From contig NC_065573.1 in NCBI RefSeq assembly GCF_937616625.2, forward strand, positions 18,925,001-18,989,000: a stretch of 64,000 nucleotides of DNA, read 5' to 3'. Position 1 is the first letter of the stretch. Every line of letters begins with the position of its first letter. A model generated the notes under the pieces. That model saw only the letters and a list, made by a program, of their open reading frames with translations. It ran no database searches and was not told the origin of the DNA. Source of the stretch: Mercurialis annua. Its lineage: Eukaryota > Streptophyta > Magnoliopsida > Malpighiales > Euphorbiaceae. Shown in pieces: positions 22,896 through 33,460 of the stretch. The position numbers and the translations under genes are program-made.

Positions 22896-23169
22896 GGCTT
22901 AAATGCATAAAAAAATCACCAACTTTCACGTGTTTTTAGTATTTAACATGAACTTTTAATTTTAGAAATTTGACATGAACTTTCTAATTTTATTATTATG
23001 TATCGCGTTTGTGTTTTTTCATCCAAAACGGTGTCGTTTTACACCTGAAACGGTGTCGATGTCATTATTGCAAAATTTTGAAAATTCATGTATTTGCATG
23101 CCAAAATTAAAAGTACATATCAAATATTAAAGACACCCAAAAGTTGATGATTTTTTGTGCATTTAAATT
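22896..23169. mobile_element. Palindromic Mutator-like MITE, 9-bp TSD
   Basis: TIRs read GGCTTAAATGCATAAAAAAA and, from the other end, TTTAAATGCACAAAAAATCA, continuing into CACCAACTTT-like arms. The exact 9-bp flank tataatcaa lies at 22887-22895 and 23170-23178. The core has two AACGGTGTCG palindromic motifs. It is noncoding and 274 bp long. Confidence 0.85.
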
Positions 23170-23950
23170 TATAATCAATTGCTAAAAACTAGCAAGTGGA
23201 TATTAATGGGCGAATTTAATTAATTGTGTCATGCACATTTACGTTGATATTTTTTTCACTATAATTATTAATTAAAAATTATTAAAATAATTATTAAAGT
23301 TAGAATACTAATTAAAATAAATTACTATTTGCAATTAGAAGTTGATTACGATAAGAAACTCTAGCCTAATTTGTAGCATTATATTTAAAAAAAAGCATAA
23401 TTGAACATATAAATTCCTATTCAAAGTTAACTTTCATTAGTTTCCTTATTTGAGTTAAATTCAACACTTTCCTAATGCAAATTATTAGGATTGCTCATCA
23501 TATTATGACAATTAAACAAGTTTCAAACTTTATTTGAACACTCTTAATTGTTTTTACATGAAAATAGATTATTTCAAATATTCAATAATTATTTTTTTAA
23601 TAAATAAAATACCAAAGAAAGAAAATTACTTCCAATAAATTATTTTTTTAATTATTAATTAAAAATTATTAAGATAATTATTAAAATTAAAGTACTAATT
23701 AAAATAAACTGCTACTTTAAATATTTAATAATTATTGTTCTAATTATTTTTTAATCATATAGAATTCTAAATAAAGTATACTACTTTCAATAAATTACTA
23801 TTTAAATTATTATTTAATATTTTTTATAATTATAAGATTTGTCTGTTAAACTATTAAAATAATCATCTAAAATATTAAATAAGATAAACTATTTCTAACT
23901 AACTATTATTTTAAATATTGTTGATAATTTGACGAGTCACACTACGAGAC

Positions 23951-23978
23951 ACGTGTGAAACACGTAAAACGACACTAA
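23951..23978 (+). mobile_element. Helitron-like 3' end (hairpin plus CTAA)
   Basis: Hairpin ACGTGT-GAA-ACACGT (23951-23965), nine nucleotides, then CTAA|T (23975-23978). The upstream flank GACGAGTCACACTACGAG matches the flank GACGAGTTACGTTACGAG of the element ending at 44546, which has the same 9-nt spacing and CTAG|T. Its 5' end was not identified; a weak candidate lies near 23379. Confidence 0.6.
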
Positions 23979-24297
23979 TCATTTCAAAAAGAAGCTAATT
24001 AGTCTATCATATTACCAAGTAGGAAAATTATTTATGCGGTTACATAATGCGTTGGAACCACAGGTGCATTGTAAATCAAATTTTTATTAAATATATTTGA
24101 GGATTTTTAAACAGATAAAAATGAAAGTTTAATATAGATTTACATGGAAAATATGATTTGGCCTTTTATATGGAACAGTTAAAAATGTGATATGTCTTTT
24201 TTTAAACGGGACAGATGGAATATAATTAATTTTTTTTTATAATTTCTATCTGCAAAAAATAAAAAATATAAAAATTATGTAATTATAGGAAGAGATA

Positions 24298-24968
24298 TTC
24301 ACCCCGTTCCACTCTAATTGACAAAATAACTAAATTATAGTAACCAATACAAACTAATAAATGATAAAGAGAATTACTTGTATACTCTTCTATTGATAAT
24401 AGAGCTAATTAATGCTATTAGTGTATTAGTCAAATTTTCGTTAAAATTCACTATTTTTACATAAAGGTTTAATCACCAAAAAACCCCACCTTTTAGCCCC
24501 TTTTCAAATGCACCCTGACGTTGCAATTTTGTCAGTTGCACCCTAATTCGCACTTTTGGTTTTAAATTCCACCCTCAAGTACTAAATTGATCTCTTTTTC
24601 ATTTGAAAAAAATTAAAATAAGTCATCCATTTTTAACTTTTTATGTGGAAAAGAGTTCAAACGAGTACTTTATAAGGGTTTTTATGAATTTTTTCCGAGT
24701 GGAAAAAAGTCTAATTTGATTATGAGGGTGGAATTGAAACCCAAAGGTGCGAATTTGCAACTGACAAAATTGCAACGTCAGGGTGCAACTAAAAATGGGC
24801 TAAAAGGTGAGGGTTTTTTTGGTGATTAAGCCTTCTATAAAAGACATAATTCTAAATGAGAATAAAGATGGAATATTAAAAAAATAAAAATATATTTATA
24901 TTAGTTTTGTCAATTAAAATGAGACACCGAAAGTTCTATATTTTATCAATCAAGTGTGACAGAGGGAG
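24298..24968. mobile_element. Stowaway-like element containing a nested MITE
   Basis: It is flanked by TA at 24296-24297 and 24969-24970. The right end reads, in reverse complement, CTCCCTCTGTCACAC, and the left reads TTCACCCCGTTCCAC, continuing into AATTGACAAAA on both arms. The paralogous sequence near 55150-55190 is uninterrupted at this point, confirming an insertion. Confidence 0.75.
24476..24832. mobile_element. Palindromic Mutator-like MITE nested in a Stowaway
   Basis: TIRs: GGTTTAATCACCAAAAAACC at the left and GGCTTAATCACCAAAAAAAC inward from the right. Long arms include TTGCAACGTCAGGGTGCA and its complement. Flanks TTACATAAA and TTCTATAAA agree at 7 of 9 positions, a decayed 9-bp TSD. 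357 bp, noncoding. Confidence 0.8.
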
Positions 24969-25236
24969 TATACGACAAAGTTATAAAAATTAAATTGTCT
25001 GGAAAGAAGTTGAGTGATTTAATTGCTATTTTAATTTGTGAAACTTTTCCATTTTTACATGAAACAACCAACACATGCATTAGGTTAGTTTGGAGAAAGT
25101 AGCAACTTGTTAAATTAGGGCTACATGTCAGTGTACTTTGAAATTTACAAATTTAGTAATTGTTATCTATCATCAAATTTTGGCACCTACTCCAAATATC
25201 GGATTCAACTTAGGTAGTCGTTTGTATTTATTTATA

Positions 25237-25608
25237 GGCCTAATTATTTAAAAAAACTTCCAACTTATAATATTTTTCCGTTTATACACTCATCTAGAAA
25301 AAAGTTCATTTATACCTTTTTTTTGATTTTTCATTTTCGTCTCTACCCTAAAGAGCTAATTTGACCTCTTTTCATTTGAAAAAATATTCAAAATGATCCA
25401 TTATATTTAGTTTATATTCTAATTAAATATTAATATTATTAATTATTTATAATATTTTCATCATTTAATTTATTTAATTGTCAAAAATTTAAATTTTAGG
25501 ATAGAGATGAAAACGAAAAATTAAAAAAAAGATACAAATGAACTTTTTCCTAGGTAAGCGTATAAATAAAAAATGTTATAAAGTGGAGTTTTTTTTAAAT
25601 AATTAGGC
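25237..25608. mobile_element. Palindromic Mutator-like MITE, 10-bp TSD, with paralogous empty site
   Basis: TIRs: GGCCTAATTATTTAAAAAAA and AGCCTAATTATTTAAAAAAA. Flanks TTTATTTATA (25227-25236) and TTTATTTGTA (25609-25618) agree at 9 of 10. The inverted paralogue near 54670-54690 has one uninterrupted copy of this target, so the insertion is directly demonstrated. Confidence 0.88.
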
Positions 25609-25832
25609 TTTATTTGTATATCAAAGTGAACCTATATCTTATTGGGAAATTTACAATGACGACACTTGAATTTTATTCTCTTTCAACCATTGAATCTTTA
25701 TTTTAATTCATAGAAAAATAGAAAAGTATATTTATTTTAAATATTAAACTAAATTATCTATAACTAATTTAGAATACTAACTTACTTTAACTACTTATAT
25801 TTTAATTAAAACAAAAACATCAAAAAACATTA

Positions 25833-26057
25833 CTCCCTCCGGTTGAAAGAGAATTATTGGTAATTAATATGGACAATGTAAATATTAATTACCACTAATT
25901 TTATATTTGACTTTCCTTTTAACCTTATTAAATTATTCATTGCTAAGGATTAATTTGAAAAAAATAAAAATTAATACTTTCTTAAAACTCTAATGTAACA
26001 AATATTATGGAACAAAAAAATTTCTCAAATGTAACAAATATCATAGACTGTAGAGAG
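25833..26057. mobile_element. Probable Stowaway-like MITE
   Basis: CTCCCTCCGGTTG after TA at 25831, with a mirrored end reading CTCTCTACAGTC next to TA at 26058. TIR similarity is modest (about 9 of 13), so the pairing is provisional. Confidence 0.45.
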
Positions 26058-26077
26058 TATTATTTTACATAATATTT

Positions 26078-26178
26078 TTTGGTAATGAGGACTCACTCTA
26101 TTTAGCTGAGGGTTCGAACCAGCGACCTTGGTGCCCAAATGGCTGAGATTTAGATCACCATATCAAATTCATGTGGGC
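26078..26178 (-). mobile_element. tRNA-derived SINE, short copy
   Basis: On the minus strand a box A-like TGATCTAAATCTCAGCCA is followed by a box B GGTTCGAACC, then GAGTCCTCATTACC and a poly(A) seen as TTTTTT at the left. The near-identical layout at 48052-48280 shows one family. Flanking ttttacataatattt (26063-26077) and ttttacataaatattt (26179-26194) differ by one base and are the TSD. Confidence 0.75.
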
Positions 26179-26244
26179 TTTTACATAAATATTTAGAATA
26201 CTATATAAGCTAAACTACTTCTTACGTACACGACTTTAAGATGT

Positions 26245-26663
26245 TTTATTTTTAAAAAAGTGAGGTTGGCCAAAGCCAGAAAAGCAGCAAACCACTAGGG
26301 CCTTCTACATAAGCGAGGGATCGATAATCCAGCGAGATCGTCCATGAAGCAACTGAAGACATTTTCCGGAATCGGATCGTAGTGACACAGACCAACACCA
26401 TGATGGTATCCGAGACTAACCAAACGGTCAGCAACCCGATTGTCTTCTCTATGAACGTGTTGAATGGAATCACACCATTCCTTCTTCAATAACAATTTGA
26501 TAGCACCTCGAATACTAGTAGAAGCATTAACTCTGGTTTCCATGTTGTTCAAGCTGTCCACTGCAAGCTTACTGTCCATTTCCAGAATTACGTAACGAAA
26601 TCCGTGACTCCAAGCAGCTTCAAGTCCATCAAGAGCGCCCCAAAGCTCCAACACATCATACAA
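26245..26663 (-). pseudogene. RNase H domain fragment of a LINE or related retroelement
   Basis: The minus-strand frame 26663-26295 contains ELWGALDGLEAAW, EMDSKLAVDSL and HVHREDNRVADRL. These are the E, D and final D-containing blocks of the plant RVT_3-type RNase H fold (an initial YDGS block is missing). It is a 5'-truncated 3' fragment and no other domain is adjacent. No secure TSD was found. Confidence 0.75.
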
Positions 26664-27039
26664 TAATTTATTATGTGACTATATATCATACCACTGTAGG
26701 ATTTTAAATTTATCATTATAATCAGTAACAGATCTAATTTTTTTTTCTTCATAAGATGGATAAGATTGTAATGAAAGTCCGTAAGATGGAAAAAATTAAA
26801 AAAAAATAAATTTTATAGTGAATAGTACTAAAAACTTTTAAGCAAAAAATTATATTATTAAATTTTATAATTTTAATTTTTTTAAAAATTCAAATAATAA
26901 AATGGACAACTGTCCACCACAAACTCTTCTTAAAATAGATTTGCATTGATTAATTCAATAATTTATAAATAAAATATATATTAATATTTTTATTTAAAAA
27001 ATATATTTTTTTATTTTTTAATAAATATTATTATTTTAT

Positions 27040-27348
27040 GGGTTAATGTCATAAAAATTCACCAAGTTTACACGTTTTCTCAATTTAATCACGTTCTTTA
27101 AAACTTCTCATAAACATATACCAACTTTCAGTTTTTCCCAAATGCATACACGGTGCTGACATGTCACTCATTCATTGGTTAAAAATGACTTGCACCTCAG
27201 CAAATTGCACCAATGAATGAGTGCCACGTCAGCACCGTGTATGAATTTGGCAAAAAATGAAAGTTGGTGTATGGTTATAAGAAGTTTTAAAGAACATGAT
27301 TAAATTGAGAAAACATGTAAAGTTGGTGAATTTTTATGACATTATCCC
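27040..27348. mobile_element. Palindromic Mutator-like MITE, perfect 9-bp TSD
   Basis: TIRs start GGGTTAATGTCATAAAAATT and GGGATAATGTCATAAAAATT. Nearly the whole element folds back on itself, with GGTGCTGACATGTCACTCAT against its partner in the centre. ttattttat occurs exactly at 27031-27039 and 27349-27357. 309 bp. Confidence 0.9.
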
Positions 27349-27493
27349 TTATTTTATATATTTTAAAAAATATGAGCACATTTAAAAAATATATTATTAG
27401 AATTTATAATATATTTTATTATAAATAAATATATAAATATTTTTATGAGTATCGAATAATTTATGGGTATAAGTGTAAAATGTTAAAATAATT

Positions 27494-27704
27494 TGGGGTT
27501 AATGTCAAAAAAAAGCACGAACTTTACACGTTTTCTCATTTTAATCACGCAGTTTAAATTTTCTCATTTTCATGCATGAACTACCACTTTTTTTCCAAAT
27601 TCATGCACGGTGCTGAGGTGGCTCTCATTCATTGGTGTAAAATGACATCCACCTCAGCGAATTACACCAATGGAGTCGTGATACCTCAGCACCGTGCATG
27701 AATT
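27494..27704. mobile_element. Truncated relative of the 27040 MITE
   Basis: It begins GGGGTTAATGTCAAAAAAAA with the same order of modules (TTTACACGTTTTCTCA, CACGGTGCTGAGGTGGC, then the mirrored half). It stops at about 27704, where the old LTR sequence starts, so its right TIR is missing. It was probably cut by the later LTR insertion or a deletion. Confidence 0.75.
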
Positions 27705-28951
27705 CAGGGGCGATTCTGAGGGGTTTCGTCTAGTTACTCGAGGTGTTTTCCGTTCAAACTTAAAACGTTTTGAAACAAACATTTTAAACCTAAAGCTAGA
27801 TGTTTTAAAAAAGAGATTTTAAATGTAAAACCCAACGTTTTGATCAGACTTCAACAGAGGTAAAGTGAACGTTTATGCGGTTTGAAAGATTTAGCAATCC
27901 GTTTTGCTAAATGATTAGTAAATGACTATGAATTGTTTTGACAATCAAGTTTATGCTACAGAGTGATTTTATTTAGGTGTTTTTAAACCTAAAGTGACTT
28001 CTGAAAGAGAAGTTTGAACGTTTTTTCTAGACGAGAATTGCTCATATGATTTTAAAAGAAATAGACCATTAATGCTATGTGTTTATATGATTGTATGCTT
28101 TGTTTGGAACTAAGTTTCCGAACTAGAAGTTTAAATTGAAAACATGTATTGTTGTTTATCTTGTTTGTTTTGTATGTTTGATCCGACCAGCTATCAAGCA
28201 GTCAAACCAGGACCACAAGGAGCCTATAACACATACTACAGGATTAAGTAGCAGACATAGTAGTGTTGTGAGTTTACGTTTTTACTTTGGATATCAATAT
28301 TTAACTATTTTAAATCCAGGAATCGTATTAAGTAAGAAACTTAGCCAAGAGAGATCCATTGGCACAAGCTTCCTATTGGGCAACAATAATGCTGCGTGAT
28401 CACCGACACAGATACTATAATTACTTTTGTCGTTGGTATACAGGTAAGTCTGTCTGTTTTAAGTCATTGGGATGTCGATGGCCCCGACTTAACGGGTAAA
28501 CCCTAAGACGGCAGTAACACGGTTACGGTCCAGATACCCAGGATTGGGCAACTCTGAGATGACAGTAGCATAGTTACAGTCTAGGTACCAAGGTGCAGAA
28601 TTGGATGGCAGTGATTCAGTTCACGGTCTATATTCTTCAGTTTATAAGGTTTGTGTGTCAAGTCTGTCAGTTAGGACAATTGTGAACTAGGGTTTCATCT
28701 AGATCGACAAATTGGTAATATTTGATTCTATAAATGATTTATATATGTGATTTTGGAATTAGCTGTAAACAAGTTTACTCACTCAGAAATATTTATATTT
28801 CTGACCCCGTTGTTGTTTCTCATTCTCAGGTGATTATCTTTGGGGTTAGTCGAGCTTTCTATATGTATATAAAGATTTGTACTCTTAAAATGTTGCGGTA
28901 GTTTAGGAATGATATGCCAGCAGTCGTGCCAGTGGTCTTTTATTTATATAA

Positions 28952-31900
28952 TATAATACCCCGTAAGAATGACGTTGCGAAAGTAAGCAACGAGCCTATT
29001 TTGAATAGTTAAAGTGATAAGAATAAAAGATTATCGAGGAAATTAAATAAAAGGAGATCTGAGTAGGTCGATTTTGGAATTCCAGTAAGAAAAATTGGAT
29101 ATTAGAATTTAATAAAATAAATGAAAACGAGACTAAAGGATGTTGTAAGAAAAAAATATGGAATAAAGTTAAGTTTAATTCCCGAATAGAAAAATATTAT
29201 TTTAATTCTCGAAAAATATAATTTAAGGATTATTGACGGGAATTAATATTTTTTTTGTTAAGGTAAAATTGATTAATTGGATATTGATATTTATGGAGCA
29301 AAGAAATAGACAAAAAAGTAAGAAAATGAGTGTTACGTCTCAGATTCGAATTTAAGCATTTTAGCTGAAATTTATTATAATAAATTATCAGAAAATAAAT
29401 TAATCAAGTATCGAAATAGTATTATTTATTTAAATATAAATAATACAGAATTTGTCGAGTTCAAACGATTAAGCGATCAAAGGACTAAATTTAGCGAGAA
29501 AAGAAGTTAGAAAATGAAACGGTTGAGTCGGCAATTTAAAGGATCAAATGAGCACTTTTTCCAATCTATATGAGTCCATTAGCTATTGATAATTTGTTCA
29601 TCTCCTCAGAATTTACAGCAACTCTATTAGAAGGAGAAATCCTCATCTTCATCAACAATTTCCTAAACTTCAAATCCTTGCCGTTTCTTCGTTTGACATC
29701 GGAATTGAGCGATTTTTGTGGCGTTGGAACGGGGATAGGAATACCTACTGATATAAAGCTTAAATTTAAGGTAAGGATGTTAAATTATAGTTAGGATTTG
29801 GAGAATTGTTGGCTGTTTGTGTATTAAATTGAGAATTGATGGGTTTCATGCTTAAAAATCATGTTTTAAGCCATGATTAGATGAAATTAAACTACGCAAT
29901 TATGTGATGGTGAGTATCTTGAATTAGTGGATTATTTGTGATGTTTAAAGTTAGGGTTATTAGTTGTAAGAACAAGATGGTGGAAGGTTTAATTGATAGG
30001 GTTTACGGCAGTAGAGCTAAATCCATGATTGAGTTGTATTGATGATTGTAAGCTATGTATTGTGATTGTTGTGGTTGAATTGAATGGCTGAGTTTGGTGT
30101 AGGGTTTGAGTGCAAGATAATTGCCTAGCGTGTTGGGAGCGTTATTTCGATGGTTTTTCAACCCCGATGCGTAATGGTTTCAATTTGAGTTTATAAACAA
30201 TAGTTTGATGTTTTTGCAAGAAATTGTAATGAAAAACAGCCTCGGTGCGACATCAATATATTGAGTTGTGTAACTCCAAATTGAGTTTTGTTTATTGGTA
30301 CATAAGCTTAGGGATGTTATCTACAATTGTCTAAGTTTAAGTTTTTCCTAATTCAGTTTCTAAGACGTTCGTTTGAGCATAACATTATATTGCTCAGACT
30401 ATTATGCACACCTTAAAATAGCCTAGGAAAGCAACTTCCGAGCTAATTTTCACACCTTCAGGTGCTATTTTCAGTCTGAGGTCTAAACAAAAGTTTTAGA
30501 AGACATTCCAAACTTTAAGAATATCAATTTTATTTAGTGGTCAGACTGTTTCAGATAAGCATTTTTAATAGCTGAATTTGGCTTGAAAATTTGTTTTGGA
30601 CAAGTTAGTTATAATTAGAATTCTTATTAATTCGTGATATTATCGTACTTTTGTAGACCCGACGAGGCAACTACCGACGGGGCTTGGAACTTAAGGAGCG
30701 TGACATCTCTTTACTTATGTTGAAGTATTTTGCATAGCAAATGGTAAGTACACTTTATTACTTGTTGATATTCATAAAGCTGAGTATTTTTATATACTAA
30801 AGGCTATATAAAGATATTTTATGTTGAAATATATGTTTGATAGTATTGCATAATCTATTTTTCAAAATTATTGTTTATTGTATTATGTTATTTTGATAAT
30901 AACATAAGTATATGGAAGAACTTCAATGTACTTAAAGTACTGGGGAATGGTAAAGTAAATATAACACGTAATAGAGTATCAAATAATATACAGATAAAGA
31001 AGTATCGTACATTCCTATATGTACTATAAATCATGATGATAATACTATCTGGCGTGTGTTATAGATGTATGTTCTTAACTTGTAATGTGCATGTTATGGT
31101 CCAAATAAGGATCAAAAGAACAAAACATAAAGTACATAAACGATTAAAATAAGTAAATTGTACTACAATACATCCAATAATCAGATCTGAGATACGAGGT
31201 AACTCGGTAGAACTATTTCGGGACCTGTATCTCACGCATTGTCGATAAAAGTCCTCGGGATTCATATGATAAAAAAATCAAATATAGTATATCGAGAACC
31301 AATACAATAACGATAACTACGATATGAAACGTATAAAACACATCGTTTGTCTTGGCTATCGATGTCAGATAATCAAAAACACATCGGTTGGCTTGGCTAT
31401 CGATGTCAGATGATCGAAAACAGATCAATTGGCGTGGCTATTGATGTCATGTGATCGAAACATATTGGTTGGCTTTACTATCGATGTCAGGTTTAGGAAC
31501 ACATCAGTTGACTTTGCTATCGATGTCAAACAAGTAAGATTAAGAAAATTTAACATAAAACAAAAAGATCGAATATGAATAAGAAATAAAAGCTATCGAA
31601 TACGCATTAATAAATAGAAGCCATCGAACATGAATAAGAAACAGCTATACGATTTGTGAGCAAGTTAAATACGAGTTATCTTGAATAATATTCAAGTAAT
31701 AATTTTTAAAAGACGATATTTTACTTAAAGCGGTTTTAGAACGTTTTCACCCTTTATGTAATGTTTGCTTGTAATATCGTGAACTTACTCAGTTTTATAC
31801 TGACCCCGGCGTCCTTCCCATTTTTCAGGTATATGTAAGTATCAATTTGAAGAAGCAAGTTTTCGAAGTTTTAATTCCTCGGAAGTCTCTTTATACGAGA

Positions 31901-32151
31901 TTCGAAAGAAAGACTTTCATTCTAAAAATCCGTAATAGACTAGAATTTCTTGACTATGTATTTACATTTACGCGTTTTAACTCTGACGATTGGTTTAAAT
32001 GGGGTCACATACATATATGAAATTGTTCTAAGAAAGTATAATCGATTTGAAAAACGAAATTTTTTCTTTGTTTTTAGGCTTGTTATGGGTTTCGGAGCTA
32101 CCACTCTCACTCCCAAGCGCCGGCCGCGGCTCATGAATTTGGATCATGACA
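28952..32151 (+). mobile_element. Solo LTR nested in an older LTR
   Basis: It starts TATAATACCCCGTA (compare TGTAATACCCCGTA of the LARD-like LTR) and ends GCGCCGGCC...GGATCATGACA, matching the family 3' end. Flanks TATAA and TATAC agree at 4 of 5, consistent with a decayed 5-bp TSD. 3.2 kb, with no internal region: the result of LTR-LTR recombination or LTR-only survival. It contains the GACCCCGGCGTCC...CATTTTTCAGG module and a private 40-bp minisatellite. The short open frames within it are not gene-like. Confidence 0.75.
31338..31530. repeat. 40-42-bp minisatellite in the solo LTR
   Basis: Five units containing GGTTGGCTTGGCTATCGATG followed by TCAGATGATCGAAAACACAT start near 31342, 31383, 31425, 31464 and 31502, with small drift. 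The palindrome ATCGAT is in each or nearly each. Confidence 0.85.
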
Positions 32152-33120
32152 TATACTTTGATAGGATCCACTACTTTTGTATATACTATTTTGATGGCTG
32201 CATAGTTGGCATCACGCAGCTGGTTACCCGTCTGTTACATGTGAGTCAGGCTTTATATTTTTGGGTTGCGAAAATATTATGTTTTAAATATTCCGGCTAT
32301 ATGTAACCGGTCCGCCGTGTATATAATTTAATATATTTAATATAACGGTTTTGAAGTGCGAAGTTGTTTGAGTTATTTTATTAAACATATTATTTTAGTA
32401 AAGGTTGAAGTGCGGTCTAAGACAGGGTTACCTATGTGATAAGACAAACGAAATAAGAACCTGATTTTTAGTGTTTCCACACTAGTTTTCAGAAAGAAGT
32501 GAAGGGTAAATTTCACGACCCAAATACATAGATCGTGACCGGCGCTAGGATATGAGAGTGGTAGCTCCGAAACCCGTAGCTAGCCTCGCGGATAAACCAA
32601 CAAACATGTAATATAAAAATCAACCTGCATAAAACCAATATTCGGGCGCAACCGAGACTCCAACCTTAATCTAGCAATTTATATTAACAATAAATATAGC
32701 AATGCTTGGCTCAATTTCGAAACTCCAACAACATGACATATATATAAATAATAATCAAACCAAAAAGTGTAAACATGCCAATATTAATATAATAACAATC
32801 GAACCAATCTTACAAACACGAGTCTAGAATAAATAAAACATCGACTAACGTCTAAGAGTTGAATAGTTTTGACCATCTTTATTAAATAAAAATGAGACCT
32901 CCAATGGAATGTGAAAACTGGAGATCAAAGTGGTGCGCTCAAAACCATAAATCTGGAAAATGGGAAAATAACGGGGTCAGATACACTGAAATGACTTCAT
33001 ATTACCATTTACATTTATTAAGTTAAAACTGTTAAAAATAATAAATTTTTTTATACTTATATATAATCATTATGGAATAAGTATTGAATCAATAAAAAAT
33101 AGGCGAGATGCATCTCTATC

Positions 33121-33210
33121 GAATCCAAAGTAGGCCAGAGATATAACTTTACCGAATCCAAAGTAGCCAGAGATATAACTCTGATGAATCCAAAGTAAGC
33201 CAGATAATAA
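33121..33210. repeat. 33-bp minisatellite, GAATCCAAAGTAGGCCAGAG unit
   Basis: Three units at 33121, 33154 and 33186, each GAATCCAAAGTA(G)GCCAGAGATA-like. They lie directly after the conserved GGGGTCAG module of this LTR copy. Confidence 0.8.
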
Positions 33211-33455
33211 TCTACCGGTAATAAGTATAACTGGTGCACAGAGTCTCGATGATGCCCATCAAGTAGCTCGTTGAAATCCAAATCCATAATGAATTCAAAA
33301 CCATTTTAAAACTGCGTATACAATATATAGATACAAAATATATATACTTTACTTAATAAAGCGTTAAACGATAATATAAACTCATTGCTTACGAATCCCC
33401 CACAACGCTCGGCAAGTACTAAACCTGGTTCGACTCTGACGCATAAACAGTCGAC

Positions 33456-33460
33456 GAGTC
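33456..33460. repeat. 5-bp target-site duplication (left)
   Basis: GAGTC immediately before TGTCACGACCC, repeated at 44902-44906 immediately after GGGGTATTACA. Confidence 0.85.

Larger units (their letters stand above)
22760..24220. mobile_element. Stowaway-like element split by nested insertions
   Basis: The left end CTCCCTCCGTCC (preceded by TA) reads on into AGTTTAAGAAAGGAC. The right end, reverse-complemented, reads TTCCATCTGTCCCGTTTAAAAAAAGAC, followed by TA at 24221. Such TIRs and the TA target are typical of Tc1/mariner-derived Stowaway MITEs. The interval is 1.46 kb because a Mutator-like MITE and a Helitron-like end lie inside it. Pairing of the two ends is inferred from orientation and similarity. 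Confidence 0.5.
24222..26245 (+). repeat. Older dispersed repeat, copy 1, interrupted by later insertions
   Basis: Segments 24222-24297, 24969-25236 and 25609-25665, with a last piece near 26200-26240, match in order, in inverted orientation, the sequence at 54540-55262. An example is CCTACTCCAAATATCGGATT at about 25187. Two Stowaway-type elements, two palindromic MITEs and a SINE sit between the pieces. The copy at 54.5-55.3 kb lacks them, giving empty sites. Confidence 0.75.
27706..32510 (+). mobile_element. Old LTR of the long-LTR family, split by a solo LTR
   Basis: 27706-28951 and 32152-32510 align in order with the reverse complement of the LTR at 33461-36769. The first part covers the middle of the LTR, including GACCCCGTTGTTGTTTC and ATGCCAGCAGTCGTGCCAG. 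The second part resumes with TTTGATAGGATC, GGCTATATGTAACCGGTCCG and TTTTCAGAAAGAAG. The break at 28951/32152 is exactly where the solo LTR sits. The 5' part and last bases are lost. It carries its own minisatellite at about 28485-28640. Confidence 0.75.
32511..33460 (-). mobile_element. Third LTR-family copy, interrupted by the LARD-like element
   Basis: It begins TTCACGACCC, then GACCGGCGCTAGGATATGAG and CGAAACCCGTAGC, the family terminal modules in minus orientation. About 430 bp on it has AATGGGAAAATAACGGGGTCAG, then a private minisatellite (33121-33210). At 33456-33460 (GAGTC) the LARD-like element is inserted. The sequence after 44906 may be its continuation to about 45080, but I could not anchor that end. 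Confidence 0.6.

Noticed and set aside
29570..29794. 74-aa open frame inside the solo LTR
   Set aside because: No domain, and it is absent from the sister LTRs; likely chance.
31338..31530. Regular 40-bp repeats considered as a CRISPR array
   Set aside because: The units are contiguous tandem repeats without unique spacers, inside a plant LTR.
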